This document shows, one piece after another, positions 43,608 through 45,385 of a stretch of DNA of 45,385 bases. The stretch lies in contig CABXGK010000003.1 in NCBI GenBank assembly GCA_902511735.1, forward strand, positions 1 to 45,385, given 5' to 3'. Position numbers and translations under genes: made by a program. The notes beneath the pieces were generated by a model, which worked only from the letters and a program-made list of their open reading frames with translations, had not been told where the DNA came from and did no database searches. The stretch is from an uncultured marine group I thaumarchaeote. Its GTDB lineage: Archaea; Thermoproteota; Nitrososphaeria; Nitrososphaerales; Nitrosopumilaceae. Within the stretch, counting starts at the first letter, position 1; each line of letters opens with the position of its first letter.

Positions 43608-44210
43608 ATGGAATTTGCTAAAGAATTTTCAGCATTTCTTTATGAAAAAAAGATTATCAGATTTGGAGATTTCACTTTGGCAAGCGGAAAAAAGAGTCCA
43701 TATTATATTGATTTGAGATTAGTTCCAAGTTATCCAATTTACTATAGAAAAATGATCAAGGGATTACAAAATTTGATTGCAGAAGATATAGGGTTTGAAA
43801 ACTTTCACTCTCTAGTTTCAGTTCCGACAGGTGGATTGGTAGTTGCAGCATCACTTGCAACTGAAATTCTAAAACCGCTCATCTATGTAAGAAAACAAGC
43901 AAAAGAACATGGAACAGGAAAAGCAGTTGAAGGTGTCACATGTCAAGACATGAAACTGTTAATGATTGAAGACGTTGTTACAAGTGGTGGCTCTGTCATT
44001 AATGCAATAAAATCAATCAAAGAAGAAAAAATGACTGTAACTGATGCATATGCAATAGTCGATAGAATGGAAGGAGCAACTGAAGCATTACTAGCAGAAG
44101 GGGTAAAACTTCACAGTCTTTTAACAGTTAAAGAGATTGCAGAAAACTTGTTTGAGCAAAAATTAATCTCACAAGATGTACTAAAGCAGGTTCAAGATAG
44201 AGTAAATTGA
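43608..44210 (+). CDS. pyrE: Orotate phosphoribosyltransferase
   Basis: Makes OMP from orotate and PRPP in pyrimidine synthesis. The PRPP loop LMIEDVVTSGGS is intact, and FTLASGKKSPYYIDLR is the orotate-binding region. 200 residues is normal. It is monocistronic, followed antisense by the C/D-box sRNA. Confidence 0.94.
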   Translation: MEFAKEFSAFLYEKKIIRFGDFTLASGKKSPYYIDLRLVPSYPIYYRKMIKGLQNLIAEDIGFENFHSLVSVPTGGLVVAASLATEILKPLIYVRKQAKEHGTGKAVEGVTCQDMKLLMIEDVVTSGGSVINAIKSIKEEKMTVTDAYAIVDRMEGATEALLAEGVKLHSLLTVKEIAENLFEQKLISQDVLKQVQDRVN

Positions 44211-44273
44211 GGCAGCTCAGTCAAATGCCTTTACATCATTAATCAGGTATAACTCTGATTCTTCATTGCAGCC
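44211..44273 (-). ncRNA. Double-guide C/D-box sRNA targeting 23S rRNA domain IV
   Basis: On the minus strand, in order: terminal stem GGCTGC, C box ATGAAGA (44260-44266), 13-nt guide, D' box CTGA (44243-44246), 3-nt spacer, C' box ATGATGT (44233-44239), 12-nt guide AAAGGCATTTGA, D box CTGA (44217-44220), and the closing stem GCTGCC with one T-T mismatch. Spacing fits archaeal C/D RNAs precisely. The D guide complements CAAATGCCT, and the D' guide complements TATAACTCT, allowing one G-U pair if the target is TATGACTCT. Both sequences as I recall lie about 20 nt apart in archaeal 23S rRNA near helices 69-71. Possibly processed from the tRNA-CAT transcript 36 nt upstream. Confidence 0.75.
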
Positions 44274-44309
44274 AATACGAGTAGAATTTAGCTGGAATTA
44301 AAATTTTAG

Positions 44310-44383
44310 TGGGCCCGATGGGCTTCGATCCCATGGCTCCTCGGTTATGAGCCGAGTACTCTACTAGGCTGAGTTACGGGCCC
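44310..44383 (-). tRNA. tRNA with CAT anticodon (elongator Met or Ile2)
   Basis: Acceptor GGGCCCG/CGGGCCC with A73; D-stem ACTC/GAGT; anticodon stem CTCGG/CCGAG with loop CTCATAA; T-stem ATGGG/CCCAT with loop ATCGAAG. It lacks the A1-U72 pair and three G-C pairs in the anticodon stem of initiators, so it is an elongator or the Ile2 tRNA whose C34 is changed to agmatidine. The GGGCCC acceptor looks more like archaeal tRNA-Ile. The T-loop begins with A instead of the usual T. CCA not encoded. Confidence 0.85.
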
Positions 44384-44421
44384 TAGAAAAAAATAATTTC
44401 AACTGGGTAAAAAGTGTTAGA

Positions 44422-45057
44422 TTAGCAGTAAGCTTCGTAGCAACTGTCTAACAAGAGATTTTGTGCGTCAACAGATTTTTGTGCTGTTGATAACATCAAG
44501 GAGTCATCCAATTTTGTATCGTTAATGACTTTTTCCCATGATGCTGCATGTCGAATGTCAGCAGTCATGTGCTCTTCAAAGTATTCTGTTGCATCTTTTG
44601 TATCAATGCCATAGAATTCTTTCAATCCTTCTAGTTTGGTTTGACTTACTTGAGGAATTTCTTTTTCAAATGCATACATTGCACATGCTCCATTATCATA
44701 AGAATTCATAAGTGAATCCAAGTTAGATACTGCTTTGTTGGTTTTCTCAAGACCTTGATAGCCTTGTAGTTCTGATTCAGAAATTCCCATAGAACCTGCA
44801 AATTTCTCCCATAGAGGAATGTGCTCGGCTTCTTCTTTCATGTTCTGAATTAGCTCATCTTTCATTTCAGGAGTTGCATCATTTACCAATGGTTCCATGA
44901 ATTGTGGGACCTGTTTGACTAATTGATAATATTCTTTAGAATAACCCTTTAGTGATTCTAGTTCCAGTTTTCCATCAGACCACATCTCATAAAATGGATG
45001 TTTGAGTAAACTTTTCTCTTCAATAATTTGATCGATTTGTTTGATTAGAGAACCCAT
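44422..45057 (-). CDS. CADD-like heme-oxygenase-fold di-iron protein (putative pABA synthesis)
   Basis: An all-helical 211-residue protein. HPFYEMWSDGKLELESLKGYSKEYYQLVK near the N-terminus, split by its own turn, closely resembles the Chlamydia protein CADD and related TenA/PqqC-fold oxidases. Candidate metal ligands are His79, Glu131, and His163-x3-Asp167-x2-His170; a Glu-rich stretch at 75-78 precedes His79. CADD and a Nitrosomonas homologue make p-aminobenzoate for folate, partly from their own Tyr side chain. The first carboxylate ligand is not placed exactly as in CADD. TenA thiaminase is less likely. Confidence 0.78.
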   Translation of the reverse strand: MGSLIKQIDQIIEEKSLLKHPFYEMWSDGKLELESLKGYSKEYYQLVKQVPQFMEPLVNDATPEMKDELIQNMKEEAEHIPLWEKFAGSMGISESELQGYQGLEKTNKAVSNLDSLMNSYDNGACAMYAFEKEIPQVSQTKLEGLKEFYGIDTKDATEYFEEHMTADIRHAASWEKVINDTKLDDSLMLSTAQKSVDAQNLLLDSCYEAYC

Positions 45058-45105
45058 GAATGATGTTCTTGGATTTAGGATAAAAAAGCTTGTGATTACA
45101 AAAAG

Positions 45106-45113
45106 TTTTATGG
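45106..45113 (+). promoter_or_regulatory. TATA-like element for tRNA-Glu
   Basis: TTTTATGG is 23-30 nt upstream of the first base of tRNA-Glu. AT-rich background makes this a weak call. Confidence 0.35.
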
Positions 45114-45135
45114 ATTAGAAGAGCCGGAATTTTAA

Positions 45136-45210
45136 GCTCCTGTAGTGTAGTCCGGTCAAGCATTTAGGCCTTTCACGCCTGAGACTCGGGTTCGAATCCC
45201 GACGGGAGCA
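45136..45210 (+). tRNA. tRNA-Glu(TTC)
   Basis: Acceptor GCTCCTG/CGGGAGC with A73, D-stem GTGT/GCAT, anticodon stem TAGGC/GCCTG with loop CTTTCAC (anticodon TTC), T-arm TCGGG-TTCGAAT-CCCGA. 75 nt, CCA not encoded. Confidence 0.94.
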
Positions 45211-45245
45211 TACATATTTGACTTAGAAGCCCAAAAATGAAAAAA

Positions 45246-45385
45246 TTATTTTAATAGATTGTAGAGTTCGTGGATATTATATTCGCACATATTCATTCGT
45301 GGGTTAATCACAACATCAGTCCCATAATATTGAGTATAGAATTTATGATGTTCAATGATTAATTTTCTTAATTTTGTACGAGTTA
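45246..45385 (-). CDS. Unrecognised protein, C-terminal end only (runs off the window)
   Basis: The minus strand is open from the window edge to TAA at 45246, about 46 codons, ending NMCEYNIHELYNLLK. Its composition resembles that of neighbouring proteins, but nothing identifies a family. It converges on tRNA-Glu with 35 nt between them. The frame could be chance, though the length without stop in AT-rich DNA favours a gene. Confidence 0.5.
   Translation of the reverse strand, partial: TRTKLRKLIIEHHKFYTQYYGTDVVINPRMNMCEYNIHELYNLLK

Noticed and set aside
1-45385. Insertion sequences, prophage, defence islands, biosynthetic clusters
   Set aside because: No transposase, integrase, restriction, toxin-antitoxin or cas-like protein among the ORFs; composition looks even across the window.

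Overview
The window is chromosomal DNA of an AT-rich (roughly one-third G+C by eye) ammonia-oxidising-type archaeon of the Nitrososphaerota (Thaumarchaeota), most like the Nitrosopumilus/Nitrosarchaeum group. The basis is the gene content: archaeal ribosomal proteins (eL19, eL30, eL32, P0/P1 stalk), Cbf5, ABCE1, Spt5, prefoldin alpha, archaeal AdkA, DTD2 and Pus10, an isolated 5S rRNA gene, an intron-containing tRNA, a C/D-box guide RNA, and many small proteins of the kind found only in that lineage. No mobile element, CRISPR array, phage or clear foreign island was seen. Genus placement is inference.

Layout. 1-4.5 kb: the start of pus10, three unrecognised proteins, a 2-hydroxyacid dehydrogenase, a small Cys protein and an FAD oxidoreductase. 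4.56-4.66 kb: tRNA-Ser(GGA) with a ~14-nt intron and an encoded CCA. 4.7-11.5 kb (minus): the distal spc-type operon uL18-uS5-uL30-uL15-secY-adkA-EMC3-like-cmk-cbf5 plus a trailing membrane-anchored protein. 11.5-14.9 kb (minus): argF, ftsY-pfdA and superoxide dismutase. 14.9-18.5 kb: a secreted subtilase convergent with ATP-type PEP carboxykinase. 18.6-24.9 kb: eL32-eL19, ogt-dtdA, secE-spt5-uL11, an Lrp regulator, uL1-uL10, a TRIC-type channel and the uL12 stalk gene. 25-33.3 kb: an unknown protein divergent from alaS-leuS, a geranylgeranyl-reductase-like protein, a YkgJ-type Cys-cluster protein, a small HTH-like protein and tRNA-Gln. 33.4-35.7 kb (minus): 5S rRNA, a 42-residue zinc finger absent from the ORF track, eL30, nusA, uS12, uS7. 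35.8-40.3 kb: ABCE1 with a Trm5-like methylase, a small membrane protein, an N-acetyltransferase and a site-2 protease. 40.3-45.4 kb: a LarA-like protein, a large FG-GAP surface protein, pyrE, a double-guide C/D-box sRNA, a CAT tRNA, a CADD-like di-iron protein, tRNA-Glu and the end of an unknown gene.

How it fits together. Most genes serve translation: ribosomal proteins, two aminoacyl-tRNA synthetases, tRNA quality control (DTD2), tRNA/rRNA modification (Pus10, Cbf5, Trm5-like, C/D sRNA), ribosome recycling (ABCE1) and co-translational targeting (FtsY, SecY, SecE, EMC3-like). Metabolic genes (argF, pyrE, pckA, adkA, cmk) and a few envelope proteins are interleaved. Genes are tightly packed, often overlapping by 1-30 nt, and TTG starts are common.

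The best candidates for new biology are the C/D-box sRNA whose two guides appear to target neighbouring sites in 23S domain IV, the mini zinc finger between 5S rRNA and eL30, the C-terminal Pro/Gln/Glu linker on FtsY, a uL10 that seems to lack the usual archaeal stalk tail, and a direct-repeat operator next to the Lrp gene. I found no multi-gene defence or exotic metabolic system.
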